A DNA stretch of 64,000 nt from Maribacter sedimenticola (GTDB lineage: Bacteria; Bacteroidota; Bacteroidia; Flavobacteriales; Flavobacteriaceae), in contig NZ_FZNV01000002.1 in the NCBI RefSeq assembly GCF_900188415.1, positions 353,339 to 417,338 on the forward strand, written 5' to 3'. The position numbers and the translations under genes were made by a program. Below are positions 36,329 through 45,317 of this stretch, one piece after another (positions within the stretch are counted from its first letter, which is position 1; every line of letters begins with the position of its first letter). The notes beneath the pieces are model-generated. The model had not been told where the DNA came from. It ran no database searches and saw nothing but the letters and a program-made list of their open reading frames with translations.

Positions 36329-36778
36329 TTAATTTGATATATTTTTTGAAAATAATTTTTTGTCCGCAATTAGTTTATTGATGGTTTCCGTAACCTCAAA
36401 GAAGTTCAGAATTTTTTCCTGGTCCACTTCTTGCCTAATAGCTTCATTAAATTGAAGTACGGTACTTTTAGAAAGGTTTCTTTTTTCCAGGCCCATTTCG
36501 GTCAAGTAGATTAATACCCCTCTTCCGTCATCTGGGTTAGGCTTTCTTAGAATGAGCCCTTTTTTTTCCATACTCTTTAAGATTCTGGAAAGACTTGTAG
36601 CTTCCATGCCCATTTTAGGTCCTAAAGCGGTAGATGGAGTTCCCGTTTTGGGGTCAATACTCAATAAAGTAAAACCTACTGCCATTGTAGAATCAAAATT
36701 CTTTGCTTCTTCATTATACATTCTAGCTACGGCTTGCCATGTAGCTCTAAGTGCATAATCAATTGTTACTTCTTTCAT
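36329..36778 (-). CDS. MarR family transcriptional regulator of the fatty-acid operon
   Basis: 149 residues from ATG 36778. A longer frame opening with a TTG at 36799 was rejected because that TTG is part of the -7 promoter element. Winged helix-turn-helix: helix pair TPSTALGPKMGMEATSLSRILKSMEKKGL, with the wing RKPNPDDGRGVLIYLTEMG. First gene of the operon with the FadN-like enzyme, thiolase and acyl-CoA dehydrogenase. A 28-bp palindrome lies directly upstream, overlapping its promoter, so auto-repression released by an acyl-CoA ligand is likely by analogy with other MarR/TetR-type fatty-acid regulators. The ligand is not established. Confidence 0.93.
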   Translation of the reverse strand: MKEVTIDYALRATWQAVARMYNEEAKNFDSTMAVGFTLLSIDPKTGTPSTALGPKMGMEATSLSRILKSMEKKGLILRKPNPDDGRGVLIYLTEMGLEKRNLSKSTVLQFNEAIRQEVDQEKILNFFEVTETINKLIADKKLFSKNISN

Positions 36779-36796
36779 ACGCTGGTGGTTGCAGCC

Positions 36797-36804
36797 CAAA
36801 TATA
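36797..36804 (-). promoter_or_regulatory. Putative -7 element of the marR operon promoter
   Basis: The minus strand reads TATATTTG, an exact match to the Bacteroidota TAnnTTTG -7 element, 19 bp upstream of the marR ATG. No clear TTG lies at the -33 position; instead the 28-bp palindrome occupies that space. Confidence 0.6.
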
Positions 36805-36807
36805 ATA

Positions 36808-36835
36808 AAATTTATTATGCATGCATAATAAATTT
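36808..36835. promoter_or_regulatory. Perfect 28-bp palindrome, likely MarR operator
   Basis: AAATTTATTATGCA and its exact reverse complement meet at the centre of ATTATGCATGCATAAT. It begins 3 bp upstream of the -7 element of the marR promoter, so a bound dimer would block RNA polymerase. A 22-bp core (36811-36832) is extended by three more pairs on each side. The core TTATG-N4-CATAA recurs at 38968. Confidence 0.8.
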
Positions 36836-37034
36836 ATGAAATATTTAAGCAAAACCTATTCCTTTTTTGAATTTGGTACAATTGCCTATATAAAATTACG
36901 GAATGCCGTATTTAATAAGAATTGGGTAAAAGATTAACTTGGTATAATACCAAGTTAATCCATATAGATTAATTAAACCCGGGCAGTAGGTTAAAATTCC
37001 GTTTGGGCTTTTCTAATTTTGGTGGAATATGGTC
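36836..37034. other. Intergenic DNA between marR promoter and acyl-CoA ligase, with a 29-bp palindrome
   Basis: At 36932-36960 GATTAACTTGGTAT and ATACCAAGTTAATC form a perfect 14-bp inverted repeat around a single A. Read on the minus strand the stem is followed by TTTT, so it could terminate the ligase transcript. The absence of a real loop instead suggests a dimeric protein-binding site. No gene is seen in the rest. Confidence 0.6.
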
Positions 37035-38804
37035 TTAATATCCATAAATATCATTGTATAGGTCAATGTATTTTTCCTTGATGATTTTTCTCCTCAATTT
37101 CATTGTAGGGGTAAGATGTCCGCCCTCAATGCTCCAAATGTCCGGTGTAAGCCTAAATTGTTTAATTTTTTCCCATTTGGCAAAATTTTCATTGGCCTTG
37201 GTAACTTCTTCGTCCAATCTTGCAATTACTTTTTCATTAAGTACAATATCAGAATTTTCACCTACGGTAATTTTATTCTTCTTGGCCCATTCATAGATAT
37301 AATCAAAATTGGGCTGAATAAGTGCAGCGGGCATTTTTTCACCTTCACCAATAACCATAATCTGCTCAATGAAACGGGATTGCTTGCATCTGTTCTCCAA
37401 CAATTGGGGTGCTACATATTTACCGCCGGAAGTTTTGAACATTTCCTTTTTGCGATCGGTAATCCGCAAAAAACCTTCATGGTCTATTTCACCGATATCC
37501 CCTGTATGGAAGTAGCCATCCTTGATGACTTCGGCGGTTTTTTCCGGATCCTTATAATAACCCATCATTACGTTAGGACCCTTGCATAAAATTTCGCCAT
37601 CTTCGGCAATCGTTACTTCCACATCTGAAATGACCTTACCTACGGTGGCAATTTTCCACCCGTTGTTACGTACATCGTTTACAGAGATGACAGGTGAAGT
37701 TTCGGTGAGACCATAACCTTCCATTACAGGAATACCTGCGGCGCCAAAAATTCTACTTAGACGGGGCTGCAAAGCGGCACTACCGGACACCATTATGCCA
37801 AGATTACCTCCTAGGCCTTCTTGCCACTTGCTGAAAATTAACTTGCGTGCTATGGAAAGTTTAAATTCATACCACCACCCGTTGACCTTATAAGGTTCAA
37901 ATTTTAGACCTACACCAACGGCCCAAAAGAACAGACTCTTTTTTATACCCGTTAGACTTGATCCTTTTGCAATTATAGATTCATATACCTTTTCTAACAA
38001 CCTGGGTACTACGGTCATTAAATTTGGTTTTACTTCTTTTAAGTTATCACTTATTTTATCCAACCCTTCGGCAAAATGAATTTCAATTCCGCAATATTGG
38101 TAGAGATAAAGAATCATACGTTCAAAAATATGGCAAACGGGTAAAAAGCTTAACGCTGTATCATTGGTGCTAGAGGGAACACGTTCTTTACTTGCTACAA
38201 CATTGGACACCAAATTATTATGGCTCATCATTACACCTTTTGGTCTTCCAGTGGTACCCGAAGTATAGATTAAAGTTGCAAGATCAGATGGTTGAACGTT
38301 ATTCTTTAACGTTTCTACTTCTTCTTGGTTGGTCGTATCCGCACCTTGGTCCAATACTTCTTGCCAATTAGGGCAATTATCTATTTCATTGAACGAGTAT
38401 ACTCCTTTAAGGGATTTTACATTGCCCTTGATATTGTTGACCTTTGTCAATACCTCTGTACACGATACAAAACAATACTGTGCTTCTGAATGGTTTAGCA
38501 CATATTCATAATCCTCTTCAGAAATAGTGGGATAAATTGGTACATTCTGTGCGCCGATCTGTAATATTCCAATATCCAAAATATTCCACTCCGTTCTGTT
38601 TGTCAATGAGATAACGGCTATTTTGTCATTAGGTTTAACTCCTAAGCGAAGCAAACCCCTGCTTATGGCATTTGCTTTATTAATATACTCTTGCGTGGAA
38701 GTGGCGATCCATTTCCCGTTTTTTTTGGTTACAAGAGCTTTTTCAAGGTTAAAATGCTCTAATTGATAATAAGGTATATCGAATAGACGGGTTATTTTTT
38801 GCAT
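37035..38804 (-). CDS. Long-chain fatty acid-CoA ligase (AMP-forming)
   Basis: 589 residues. Adenylate-forming enzyme motifs: LIYTSGTTGRPKGVMMSH (P-loop-like A3), GYGLTETSPV (A5), GYFHTGDIGEIDHEGFLRITDRKKEMFKTSGGKYV (A7 and A8 hinge), and a C-terminal LTPTMKLRRK with the catalytic Lys. Converts a fatty acid, ATP and CoA to acyl-CoA, feeding the beta-oxidation operon downstream. The long-chain (FadD15-like) form is suggested by the length and N-terminal gate region. No signal. A MarR-like half-palindromic site lies 164-177 bp upstream of its start. Confidence 0.94.
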   Translation of the reverse strand: MQKITRLFDIPYYQLEHFNLEKALVTKKNGKWIATSTQEYINKANAISRGLLRLGVKPNDKIAVISLTNRTEWNILDIGILQIGAQNVPIYPTISEEDYEYVLNHSEAQYCFVSCTEVLTKVNNIKGNVKSLKGVYSFNEIDNCPNWQEVLDQGADTTNQEEVETLKNNVQPSDLATLIYTSGTTGRPKGVMMSHNNLVSNVVASKERVPSSTNDTALSFLPVCHIFERMILYLYQYCGIEIHFAEGLDKISDNLKEVKPNLMTVVPRLLEKVYESIIAKGSSLTGIKKSLFFWAVGVGLKFEPYKVNGWWYEFKLSIARKLIFSKWQEGLGGNLGIMVSGSAALQPRLSRIFGAAGIPVMEGYGLTETSPVISVNDVRNNGWKIATVGKVISDVEVTIAEDGEILCKGPNVMMGYYKDPEKTAEVIKDGYFHTGDIGEIDHEGFLRITDRKKEMFKTSGGKYVAPQLLENRCKQSRFIEQIMVIGEGEKMPAALIQPNFDYIYEWAKKNKITVGENSDIVLNEKVIARLDEEVTKANENFAKWEKIKQFRLTPDIWSIEGGHLTPTMKLRRKIIKEKYIDLYNDIYGY

Positions 38805-38967
38805 ATGCAGATTATAAACTTTTTTGCAAAATAATGAAAGAACTCGGTATTTTAAAATTGTATTGACAAATAAAATAGCCTATGATTATAAATTTCTTAA
38901 TCTGAAAGTTCAACAGGGTTCGGGCTAATTCTAAATATTCGTCTACAATAAATTGCAAATGAATGGG

Positions 38968-38981
38968 TTATGTGTGCATAA
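38968..38981. promoter_or_regulatory. Second TTATG-N4-CATAA site, upstream of the acyl-CoA ligase
   Basis: TTATG-TGTG-CATAA has the same arms and 4-bp spacing as the core of the palindrome at 36808-36835, in the gap between purL and the ligase gene. On the minus strand a near -7 element (TTCATTTG, 38963 down to 38956) lies just downstream of it, the same order as at marR. Suggests common control; inference. Confidence 0.5.
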
Positions 38982-38995
38982 TGCTCAAAATTTAA

Positions 38996-41900
38996 TTATT
39001 TGTGATTAAGAATCCAATCTTTGGCATTCACAAAGGCTTCAATCCAAGGTGAAACTTCATCCTTTCTATTTGATGGATAATGTGCCCAGTTCCATGGAAA
39101 AATAGAACGTTCTATATGGGGCATTGTCACCAGGTGTCTACCGGTTTTATCACAAAGCATTGCCGTATTGAAATCACTACCATTTGGATTTGCCGGATAT
39201 CCTTCATAACCATATTTGGCAACGATATCATAGTTGTCCTCAGAAAGCGGTAATGAGAATTTACCTTCCCCGTGAGAAATCCAAACCCCTAATTTGCTTC
39301 CTTCCAATGAGGAAAGCATTACGGAATTGTTTTTCTGTATTTCTACGGATGTAAAGTTACTTTCGTGTTTATGGGAATCGTTATATGTCATTTTACCATG
39401 GGTTTCATGCTCCGGATTTATTAGGTCCAGTTCCATGAACAATTGGCAACCATTGCATATACCGACCGATAGCGTATCTGGTCTAGCAAAGAAGTTCTTG
39501 ATAACGGTGTTGGCCTTTTCATTGTACTTGATGGCACCCGCCCATCCTTTGGCGCTTCCCAAAACGTCTGAGTTGGAGAAACCTCCAACAGCTCCTAAGA
39601 ACTGAATGTCCTCTAAATTCTCGCGTCCTGAAATTAAATCGGTCATATGAACGTCTTTCACATCAAAACCGGCCAAATACATTGCATTGGCCATTTCGCG
39701 TTCAGAGTTACTGCCTTTTTCACGGAGAATGGCGGCCTTAGGTCTGTCTTTGGTTGCGTTTAAGGCTTTACTTGGCACGCTTATAGGGGTCTTATTGGAA
39801 AAGGTATATTGCAAAGGTTGAACCTTATAATTTTCAAATCTGTCCTTGGCCAGACCATTTGCAGTCTGTTGATTGTCAAGAAGGAATGATGTCTTGAACC
39901 AAGTGTCCCGTAAGGTTTCTATATTTAGTCCCATTTCCATACCATTGTTTTTTATGGTAAGAACGGCTTTGCTCGTAACGGTACCCAATTTAATGGCATC
40001 TATATTGTTAGATGCAAAAATGTTTGCTATACTGTCATCTTTTGCTTGTAGCACAACTCCTGCATTTTCAGAAAACAGAACTTTTATGGTATCTGCCTCG
40101 CCCAATGAGGTAAGGTCAAGATCGGCCCCTAGTTCAGTGTCCGCAAAGCACAGTTCCAGAAGTGTTGTAATCAACCCGCCGGAGGCAACATCGTGCCCTG
40201 CAACAATTTTATCTTCCTTAATTAAGGTTTGTATGGTGTTAAAAGCAGCTTTAAAGTATGCGGAGTCCGTAATGGTTGGGGTTTCGCTACCAATACTGTT
40301 CCTTGTTTGTGAAAATGAAGAACCTCCTAGTTTATAGGCATCCTTAGATAGATTAATGTAATAGATAGACCCGGCATCTTTTTGTAGAACAGGTTCTATA
40401 ACCTTGGTAATATCGTTACAGTTACCCGCAGCGGATATAACCACGGTACCCGGAGATATTACATCACCATCCTTATATTTTTGTTTCATGGAAAGGGAAT
40501 CCTTTCCAGTGGGTACATTGATGCCTAATTCAATTGCAAATTCGGAAACAGCTTGTACTGCTTTATATAAGCGGGCATCTTCTCCTTCATTTTTGCAGGG
40601 CCACATCCAGTTGGCGGATAAGGAAACGGAGGCCAAACCATCTTTTAACGGCGCCCAAACCAGGTTGGTCAAAGCTTCTGCAATACTGTTCTTGCTACCT
40701 GCGGATGGGTCTATAAGCGCAGAGATGGGGGAGTGCCCAATACTAGTGGCAATCCCTTCCTTGCCTTTAAAGTCCAAAGCCATTACACCACAATTGTTCA
40801 AAGGTAACTGTAACGGCCCCACACATTGCTGTTTGGCAACACGACCACCTACGCAACGATCAACCTTGTTGGTGAGCCAATCCTTACAGGCCACTGCCTC
40901 TAGTTGAAGAACCGCGTCCAAGTAATCATGAAAATATTCAAGCGAATAGTTGGCATTGGCATAATTTCGAGTTACGGTGTTATCGGTCATAATTGTTTTT
41001 GGAGAACTGCCGAACATATCTGAAAGTTCCAGGTCCATTGGCTTATCTCCATTGGTCTTGGATTCGAACGTAAAACGATCATCACCTGTAACATCGCCCA
41101 CTTCATACATTGGTGAGCGTTCGCGATCGGCAATTCGTTTTAATAGATCTATATGGTCCTTACCAATGACCAACCCCATACGCTCCTGTGATTCATTGCC
41201 TATAATTTCCTTGGCTGATAATGTAGGGTCGCCAACGGGTAATTTATCCAAATCTATTTTTCCGCCTGTTTCCTCAACAAGTTCAGAAAGACAGTTAAGG
41301 TGACCACCAGCTCCGTGATCATGAATAGAGACAATGGTATTTTCATCACTTTCCACCATACCGCGTATAGCGTTTGCGGCCCTTTTTTGCATTTCAGGAT
41401 TAGAGCGTTGAACAGCATTAAGTTCTATCGCGGAACTAAATTCCCCCGTATCTGCACTGCTCACAGCCGCACCGCCCATACCGATCCTATAATTATCGCC
41501 CCCAAGAATTACAATTTTATTTCCGGTTTGGGGCTTGTCCTTAATGGCTTGTTCAACTTTCCCGTAGCCTATACCACCAGCTTGCATAATAACTTTGTCA
41601 AAGCCTAATCTGCGTTGATTTTGTGAAGCTGACGACATATTGTCATCGGTACTGTCAAAAGGCGAGGAAGCTTCATCATGTTCAAAGGTTAAAACCGAGC
41701 CAGAGATGAGCGGCTGACCAAATTTGTTTCCAAAATCGGAAGCACCGTTAGATGCTTTGATCAAAATATCCATTGGTGTTTGGTATAACCATTTTCTTTC
41801 TGGCATTCCCTTTTCCCAAGGTCTGTTTTGTTCCAAACGGGAATATGCGGTCATATATACGGCCGTTCCAGCTAAAGGTAAGGACCCTTTTCCGCCGGCC

Positions 41901-42718
41901 AAGCGATCCCGTATTTCACCACCTGCACCGGTTGCCGCCCCGTTAAAAGGTTCTACCGTAGTAGGAAAATTATGGGTTTCCGCTTTTAAGGAGATAACGG
42001 AATCAAATTCCTTTTCCTGATAAAAGTCTGGTCTATCTGCACTTTTAGGGGCAAACTGTACCACCTTTGGTCCTTTTACAAAAGCTACATTGTCCTTATA
42101 GGCAGATATGATATCATTAGGATGTTCCTGGGATGTTTTCTTGATCAATTTAAATAAGGAGGTAGGCATTTCCTCTCCGTCGATTACGAATGTACCGTTG
42201 AATATTTTATGCCTACAATGTTCAGAATTGACCTGACTAAAACCAAAAACTTCTGAATCGGTCAATTTGCGACCTATTTTTTTACTCAAGTTTTCCAGGT
42301 ATTGCACTTCCTCTTCGTTGAGGGCCAAACCTTCTTGTAGATTAAAGGCTTGGATATCTTCAATTTCCAATATAGGTTTGGGTGCAACGCTAATAGTGAA
42401 CACATCTTGGTCCAATACCTTATACTTCTGCGAAATCATTGGATCAAATCCTGTAAAATGCTCATCTACGGCATTAAATTCCTCAATTCTAATGATACCC
42501 TCAATACCCATATTTTGGGTGATTTCAGTAGCATTGGTACTCCAGGGAGTTATCATTGCGGCACGAGGCCCAACAAAAAAGGCGTCAAGTGACGCCGCAT
42601 TTATTTTCGGTAGGTTGCCAAACAACCATATAAGTTTACCGGTATCTTCAGTTGAAAGTTCCTTAGCGGTCTGTACCGCAAAAACCTTTTTGCTAGGTTC
42701 CCCAAAAAAGTGAATCAT
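38996..42718 (-). CDS. purL: Phosphoribosylformylglycinamidine synthase, single-chain
   Basis: 1240 residues, the long fused form. The N-terminal PurS-like region is followed by two AIR-synthase-related halves (FGFSQVNSEHCRHKIFNG, LKAETHNFPTTVEPFNGAATGAGGE, GGDNYRIGMGGAA, later DHGAGGHLN and KDSLSMKQKY). The C-terminal glutaminase domain has nucleophile Cys in GICNGCQLFMEL, His in ISHGEGKF and the catalytic His/Glu in MPHIERSIFPW. Converts FGAR, glutamine and ATP to FGAM in purine synthesis; cytoplasmic. A -7-like element TAATTTTG is readable on the minus strand at 42757-42750, 31 bp before the start. Single gene. Confidence 0.98.
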   Translation of the reverse strand: MIHFFGEPSKKVFAVQTAKELSTEDTGKLIWLFGNLPKINAASLDAFFVGPRAAMITPWSTNATEITQNMGIEGIIRIEEFNAVDEHFTGFDPMISQKYKVLDQDVFTISVAPKPILEIEDIQAFNLQEGLALNEEEVQYLENLSKKIGRKLTDSEVFGFSQVNSEHCRHKIFNGTFVIDGEEMPTSLFKLIKKTSQEHPNDIISAYKDNVAFVKGPKVVQFAPKSADRPDFYQEKEFDSVISLKAETHNFPTTVEPFNGAATGAGGEIRDRLAGGKGSLPLAGTAVYMTAYSRLEQNRPWEKGMPERKWLYQTPMDILIKASNGASDFGNKFGQPLISGSVLTFEHDEASSPFDSTDDNMSSASQNQRRLGFDKVIMQAGGIGYGKVEQAIKDKPQTGNKIVILGGDNYRIGMGGAAVSSADTGEFSSAIELNAVQRSNPEMQKRAANAIRGMVESDENTIVSIHDHGAGGHLNCLSELVEETGGKIDLDKLPVGDPTLSAKEIIGNESQERMGLVIGKDHIDLLKRIADRERSPMYEVGDVTGDDRFTFESKTNGDKPMDLELSDMFGSSPKTIMTDNTVTRNYANANYSLEYFHDYLDAVLQLEAVACKDWLTNKVDRCVGGRVAKQQCVGPLQLPLNNCGVMALDFKGKEGIATSIGHSPISALIDPSAGSKNSIAEALTNLVWAPLKDGLASVSLSANWMWPCKNEGEDARLYKAVQAVSEFAIELGINVPTGKDSLSMKQKYKDGDVISPGTVVISAAGNCNDITKVIEPVLQKDAGSIYYINLSKDAYKLGGSSFSQTRNSIGSETPTITDSAYFKAAFNTIQTLIKEDKIVAGHDVASGGLITTLLELCFADTELGADLDLTSLGEADTIKVLFSENAGVVLQAKDDSIANIFASNNIDAIKLGTVTSKAVLTIKNNGMEMGLNIETLRDTWFKTSFLLDNQQTANGLAKDRFENYKVQPLQYTFSNKTPISVPSKALNATKDRPKAAILREKGSNSEREMANAMYLAGFDVKDVHMTDLISGRENLEDIQFLGAVGGFSNSDVLGSAKGWAGAIKYNEKANTVIKNFFARPDTLSVGICNGCQLFMELDLINPEHETHGKMTYNDSHKHESNFTSVEIQKNNSVMLSSLEGSKLGVWISHGEGKFSLPLSEDNYDIVAKYGYEGYPANPNGSDFNTAMLCDKTGRHLVTMPHIERSIFPWNWAHYPSNRKDEVSPWIEAFVNAKDWILNHK

Positions 42719-42994
42719 TATAACGAGTCTGGTATTGATTTTTAAAGTACAAAATTAAGGTTTTAGCAGTTACTTTTCACGGTAATTTGAAACACTTTTA
42801 AACAGTAATTGTTAATGAAAAAAGTAGGATTTTGTTTTACCTTTATCCAATGAACTAAAAATTGCCGATAGTTTCTAAATTAGGTTTTAATTTTAGATTT
42901 TTATTTAAGATTAAATTATAGTCTGTTTTTAAGACTTTTATAAAGGCAGTGTTTACACGACTAAAATAGGCATCAATATTAAATTTGGGACAAA
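42719..42994. other. Divergent intergenic region between purL and hxlR-type gene
   Basis: 276 bp, strongly AT-rich, with no plausible gene. It holds the purL -7-like element at 42750-42757 (minus strand) and TAAATTTG at 42980-42987 just before the HxlR-type gene, which would leave a very short leader. No purine riboswitch-like conserved core was recognised. Confidence 0.4.
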
Positions 42995-43360
42995 ATGACA
43001 AAGCATAAAAGCGATATACAGGCGCTATCAAAATGTATGGATATGATAGGAGGTAAATGGAAACCCATACTCTTATATCATATTTCTAAGGGTACGAATA
43101 GATTTAATAAATTATTTGAAGCCATAGATGGGATAAATCGCCAAATGTTAAGCAAACAATTAAAATCATTGGAAAAGACGGGCATATTGGACCGCACATT
43201 ATATGGAGAAATTCCGCCACGTGTGGAATATACTTTAACACCCGCAGGAAAGTCATTGTTACCTGTTGTACAAGCTATGATGCGTTGGGGGCAAAAACAA
43301 CAGACGGAAAAAGTAGTTGTGCCAGACGCGCCGCAGAACCAACAGTTGCCGTTGTTTTAA
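42995..43360 (+). CDS. HxlR family winged-helix regulator
   Basis: 121 residues. The HxlR wording is clear: CMDMIGGKWKPILLYHI, G-T-N-R-F-N-K-L-F-E-A-I-D-G-I-N-R-Q-M-L, LKSLEKTGILDRTLYGEIPPRVEYTLT, then PVVQAMMRWG. The usual sensor cysteine of HxlR/HypR-type redox regulators is represented by Cys12 in ALSKCMDM. Cytoplasmic DNA-binding protein. Its targets are unknown; the M20 amidohydrolase gene lies 153 bp downstream on the same strand and is a possible target. No recognisable operator palindrome was seen. Confidence 0.9.
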   Translation: MTKHKSDIQALSKCMDMIGGKWKPILLYHISKGTNRFNKLFEAIDGINRQMLSKQLKSLEKTGILDRTLYGEIPPRVEYTLTPAGKSLLPVVQAMMRWGQKQQTEKVVVPDAPQNQQLPLF

Positions 43361-43513
43361 TACAGCTTTACAATAGTATGGTTTTGGCATGCAAAAATTA
43401 CTATTAATATCAAAAAAATGGGTTGTTGGTTCTTAATTAGACAAAAATTAATGTAGAGCCACGGTAGGGCGATTGAATTTGCGTATCTTTTTGGAAGCTA
43501 ATTCAAACCAACC

Positions 43514-45109
43514 ATGAAAGAAAAAACTATCCTATTAGCGGCAATTTGCTCACTCTCTATGATGAGTAGTGCAATTGCCCAAAAGAAAAGATCAAACAAA
43601 CAAATTGAAAAATTAAAGGCCGAAGTCGCATCCATAGTCGAGGATAATAAGAAGCAATCCCAAGTCATGGTCGATAAAATTTTCAGTTTTTCCGAATTAG
43701 GCTTCCAGGAAGTAGAGTCGTCCAAATACCTTACCGGGATATTAACCGAAAACGGATTTGAAATAGAAACTTCAATATCTGGCATACCTACGGCGTGGTT
43801 TGCTACTTGGAGCAATGGTGAGGGCCCTGTTATAGCTTTGGGAAGTGATGTGGATTGCATTCCTAAAGCATCACAATATCCTGGTGTAGCCTATCACAAG
43901 CCCATTGTAGAAGGTGCGCCTGGCCATGGTGAAGGTCACAATTCCGGAATTCCAATGAATATTTCTTCTGCCCTTGCCGTAAAGAAGATTATGGAACGAG
44001 AGCAAATAGGAGGTACATTATTGGTCTGGCCCGGTATTGCCGAAGAACTTGTGGCCGCAAAGGCGTGGTACGTTAGAGATGGTTTGTTCGATGATATAGA
44101 CATGTGCATCTTTACACATGTGGGCAATAATTTAGGAGTCTCCTATGGACCCACAAGGGGCACCGGTCTAATATCCGTTGAATATAGTTTTGATGGTGAA
44201 GCCGCACATTCCGCAGGATCTCCCTGGCGAGGAAAAAGTGCCCTGGACGCTGCTGAACTAATGAACATAGCTTGGAACTATAAGCGTGAGCACCTACACC
44301 CCTTAAAACGTTCCCATTCTATATTTACGGATTCTGGAGATCAGCCAAACGTGGTACCTTCAAAAGCATCTATATGGTTCTATTTTAGGGATATTAAATA
44401 TGAAGGGATCATGGAAATGTATGCCATGGCCAACGATATGGCAAAAGGAGCGGCTATGATGACCGGCACTACCATGACCTCCAAGGTTTTGGGTACTGCC
44501 TGGCCAAGGCACTATAATAAGGTTATTGCCGAAACTATGTACGGGAATATAAAACAAGTAGGTTTGCCGGAATGGTCAGAGGCGGACCAAAAATTGGCAA
44601 AGGCGGTACAGACAGAAGTCGGTTCGGAAAAGGTAGAAGGTCTATCTACGGAATTAGCTGATTTGGGCCTTCCTGTAATTGAACCCGTAAGTGGTGGTTC
44701 TGATGATATTGGCGATATTTCTTGGAAAGTTCCAACGGTTACCCTGAGGTATCCGTCTAACATACCCGGACTTCAAGGCCATCATTGGAGCAATGCCATT
44801 GCCATGGCCACACCAATAGCACATAAAGGAGTTGTAGCCGGAGCAAAGGTTGAAGCCATGACCATATTGGATTTTCTGTTAAAACCCGAATTGATGAAAG
44901 GTGCGTGGGACTATTTTAACAATGAACAACAAAAGGATACCAAATATCAACCTATGATTTCAGAAAGTGATATGCCTCCAATTTACCTGAACAAGGATAA
45001 ACAAGAACAATTTAGACCAGCTTTGGAAAAATTCTATTATGACGAGACTAAGTATGATACTTATTTAGAGCAGTTGGGGATTGAGTATCCAACATTGAAA
45101 TCAGAGTAG
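43514..45109 (+). CDS. M20 family amidohydrolase, AbgB-like
   Basis: 531 residues with a signal peptide (MKEKTILLAAICSLSMMSSAIAQ). Di-metal peptidase domain with EGAPGHGEGHNSGIPM (metal His), GIAEELVAAK (catalytic Glu), THVGNNLGVSYG, a lid domain starting SVEYSFDGEAAHSAGSPWRGKSALDA, and HHWSN near the end. Closest in wording to the aminobenzoyl-glutamate hydrolase subunit B group. Cleaves an N-acyl amino acid amide; the substrate is probably not p-aminobenzoyl-glutamate since the protein is secreted. Single gene downstream of an HxlR-type regulator. Confidence 0.92.
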   Translation: MKEKTILLAAICSLSMMSSAIAQKKRSNKQIEKLKAEVASIVEDNKKQSQVMVDKIFSFSELGFQEVESSKYLTGILTENGFEIETSISGIPTAWFATWSNGEGPVIALGSDVDCIPKASQYPGVAYHKPIVEGAPGHGEGHNSGIPMNISSALAVKKIMEREQIGGTLLVWPGIAEELVAAKAWYVRDGLFDDIDMCIFTHVGNNLGVSYGPTRGTGLISVEYSFDGEAAHSAGSPWRGKSALDAAELMNIAWNYKREHLHPLKRSHSIFTDSGDQPNVVPSKASIWFYFRDIKYEGIMEMYAMANDMAKGAAMMTGTTMTSKVLGTAWPRHYNKVIAETMYGNIKQVGLPEWSEADQKLAKAVQTEVGSEKVEGLSTELADLGLPVIEPVSGGSDDIGDISWKVPTVTLRYPSNIPGLQGHHWSNAIAMATPIAHKGVVAGAKVEAMTILDFLLKPELMKGAWDYFNNEQQKDTKYQPMISESDMPPIYLNKDKQEQFRPALEKFYYDETKYDTYLEQLGIEYPTLKSE

Positions 45110-45167
45110 TATTTTAGTTTAACTTAAATAGACTTATATAACTAGTAACTATAGAACACACCTCATT

Positions 45168-45272
45168 TGTAGAAATTATGCCATCCAAATTTTACTGCTG
45201 CAGCCAATGTAGCTGAATTTGATGCTAGAATGAAATTGTTCTTTTCTGGAGTCCAATTAGTAAAAGAAATCT
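45168..45272 (+). pseudogene. 3' remnant of a lost gene
   Basis: One frame stays open for about 32 codons after a TAG near 45168 and ends at a TAA (45271-45273), reading HPNFTAAANVAEFDARMK then LFFSGVQLVKEI. No start codon or RBS suits it, and it is followed at once by a strong hairpin, as a normal gene end would be. It looks like the C-terminal tail of a deleted gene. I cannot name the family. Confidence 0.45.
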
Positions 45273-45305
45273 AATGACAAAACCTATTATAAAGGTTTTG
45301 TCATT
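45273..45305 (+). terminator. Strong 13-bp hairpin directly upstream of the GLPGLI gene
   Basis: AATGACAAAACCT at 45273-45285 and AGGTTTTGTCATT at 45293-45305 form a perfect 13-bp stem with a 7-nt loop. The T-rich 3' arm gives terminator character, although no long T-run follows. It overlaps the remnant's stop codon and ends 12 bp before the GLPGLI start codon, so it may attenuate that gene. Confidence 0.6.
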
Positions 45306-45317
45306 AAAACGAATGCT

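Noticed and set aside
36779-36799. Longer MarR start at TTG 36799
   Set aside because: The TTG forms part of the TATATTTG -7 element; the extra seven residues have no family support.
36932-36960. Certain rho-independent terminator call for the 29-bp palindrome
   Set aside because: Only four T follow on the minus strand and the centre leaves no proper loop. Kept as an undecided palindrome.
39294-42713. Long open frames antisense to purL
   Set aside because: They have no family motif and mirror the codon pattern of purL; they are the shadow of a real gene.
42719-42994. Purine riboswitch upstream of purL
   Set aside because: No conserved purine-aptamer core could be read on the minus strand, and the region is too AT-rich to support a three-way junction.
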